From Comamonadaceae bacterium (GTDB lineage: Bacteria; Pseudomonadota; Gammaproteobacteria; Burkholderiales; Burkholderiaceae_C), in assembly GCA_947443645.1 (NCBI GenBank), contig CANEXF010000010.1, positions 1 to 64,000 on the forward strand: 64,000 nt of DNA, in the 5' to 3' direction. Below, piece after piece: positions 63,495 through 64,000 of this stretch; within the stretch, counting starts at the first letter, position 1, and the number at the start of each line of letters is the position of its first letter. Under the pieces are notes generated by a model, which had not been told where the DNA came from, ran no database searches, and worked only from the letters and a program-made list of their open reading frames with translations. A program made the translations under genes and the position numbers.

Positions 63495-64000
63495 TCAATG
63501 CAGTTTGGTGACTCTAACTGTATTGTCGACGGCAATTTCACGCAGACCTTTCTCCGAGCGCACCAAACGCGTGTTCATTCGGTCAAAAACCCTTTGTTTG
63601 TTGACTGACGCCTGATCCCTTGTGCTTTCGCGATGCCACAAATGTAAAACTTCGGTGGCCAGAAACCCATTCTTGCGCTTCACGCCAAGATGACTGAGGC
63701 GCAGCACCAAGTCGGCATCCTCGTGCCCCCAGCCTTCGAAGGTCTCATCAAAACCATTGACGGCAACAAAATCAGAGCGCCAGACAGCCAAGTTACAGCT
63801 GCGAATGCCGCGCCACTTGAAAGATGGTTTTACCCTGAATAAAGACCAGGGCCAAAAAAGCATGTGCAACAGTTTGTTGCTGTCGCCAAGCCATCTGGCT
63901 TTGAACCAAAATGCCGCGGACTGATCGCTTAAATCAAGCTCACGACGCAGGGCTTGCGCAGTCAGGCGCTCACTCAACAGAACCCGACTTCCATTGACAA
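63495..64000 (-). CDS. Glycosyltransferase family 2-like protein, C-terminal part
   Basis: The frame continues beyond the right edge: the last bases encode VNGSRVLLSERLTAQALRRE and no start is reached. Visible motifs are NLAVWRSDFVAVNGFDETFEGWGHEDADLVLRL, typical of the acceptor-side half of family 2 glycosyltransferases. LGVKRKNGFLATEVLHLWH follows, with the conserved His. It probably adds a sugar in LPS, capsule or glycan synthesis; the substrate is not inferable. It ends 37 bp before tolB. Confidence 0.8.
   Translation of the reverse strand, partial: VNGSRVLLSERLTAQALRRELDLSDQSAAFWFKARWLGDSNKLLHMLFWPWSLFRVKPSFKWRGIRSCNLAVWRSDFVAVNGFDETFEGWGHEDADLVLRLSHLGVKRKNGFLATEVLHLWHRESTRDQASVNKQRVFDRMNTRLVRSEKGLREIAVDNTVRVTKLH

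Noticed and set aside
1-64000. CRISPR array, rRNA operon or tmRNA gene
   Set aside because: No evenly spaced direct repeats, no rRNA-like stretches and no tmRNA fold were seen.

Overview
The window looks like the chromosome of a betaproteobacterium of the Comamonadaceae (Polaromonas/Rhodoferax/Acidovorax-like). This is an inference. It rests on the gene order rimP-nusA-infB-rbfA-truB-typA, the yejABEF and cpoB-pal-tolB blocks, polyhydroxybutyrate (PHB) genes scattered among stress genes, and several short dispersed repeat families of the kind seen in that family. No rRNA operon or CRISPR array was found. Two tRNA genes are present, Ser-GGA and Lys-TTT.

Region 1 (1-17.5 kb) is a redox, stress and PHB cluster. 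It holds a CoA-ligase start, a DksA/TraR-like zinc protein, phasin, PHA synthase, an L,D-transpeptidase, a BON-domain protein, Hsp20, a flavodoxin-like protein, a kinase pseudogene, a SHOCT-PspC protein, a DASS anion transporter, an oxygen-sensing FNR-type regulator, acetoacetyl-CoA reductase, a large HPII-type catalase, a cyclase-FHA protein and an aldehyde dehydrogenase. FNR/ANR-type boxes (ideal TTGAT-N4-ATCAA) lie before several of these genes. Four of them sit about 41 bp from a plausible start point with a -10 element, the geometry of class II FNR-activated promoters. The FNR protein encoded here keeps all four cluster cysteines, so low oxygen probably switches the block on.

Region 2 (17.8-34 kb) is mostly housekeeping: L,D-carboxypeptidase, a TadA-hydrolase fusion, PaiB, a secreted nuclease, guaA/guaB, rnfH-ratA, smpB, an ECF sigma/anti-sigma pair, a 3-hydroxyisobutyryl-CoA hydrolase-like enzyme, an EamA exporter and typA. 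Region 3 (34-53 kb) carries the translation/transcription operon rimP-nusA-infB-rbfA-truB, the yejABEF peptide importer, fabI, a periplasmic DNA ligase, an amino-acid decarboxylase and an nfeD-stomatin pair. Small repeats are dispersed through regions 2 and 3. Several lie inside conserved genes and are translated in frame, including a 72-bp, three-hairpin insertion in the hydrolase gene.

Region 4 (53.8-58.5 kb) is the most unusual stretch. It is a 4.6-kb element bounded by 88-bp direct repeats, one of which is part of an intact tRNA-Lys gene. It encodes a HUH rolling-circle replication initiator, a small helix-turn-helix protein overlapping a tyrosine integrase that has an in-frame TGA at codon 12, and three cargo proteins: a secreted protein, a multi-pass membrane protein and a lipoprotein. 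A non-coding segment with two 104-nt copies of a strongly structured sequence looks like a replication or packaging region. It resembles a minimal integrated ssDNA replicon or phage satellite, but no morphogenesis gene was seen.

Region 5 (58.6-64 kb) returns to core genes: tcdA, a YeeE/YedE transporter, cpoB, pal, tolB and the end of a glycosyltransferase gene that runs off the window.
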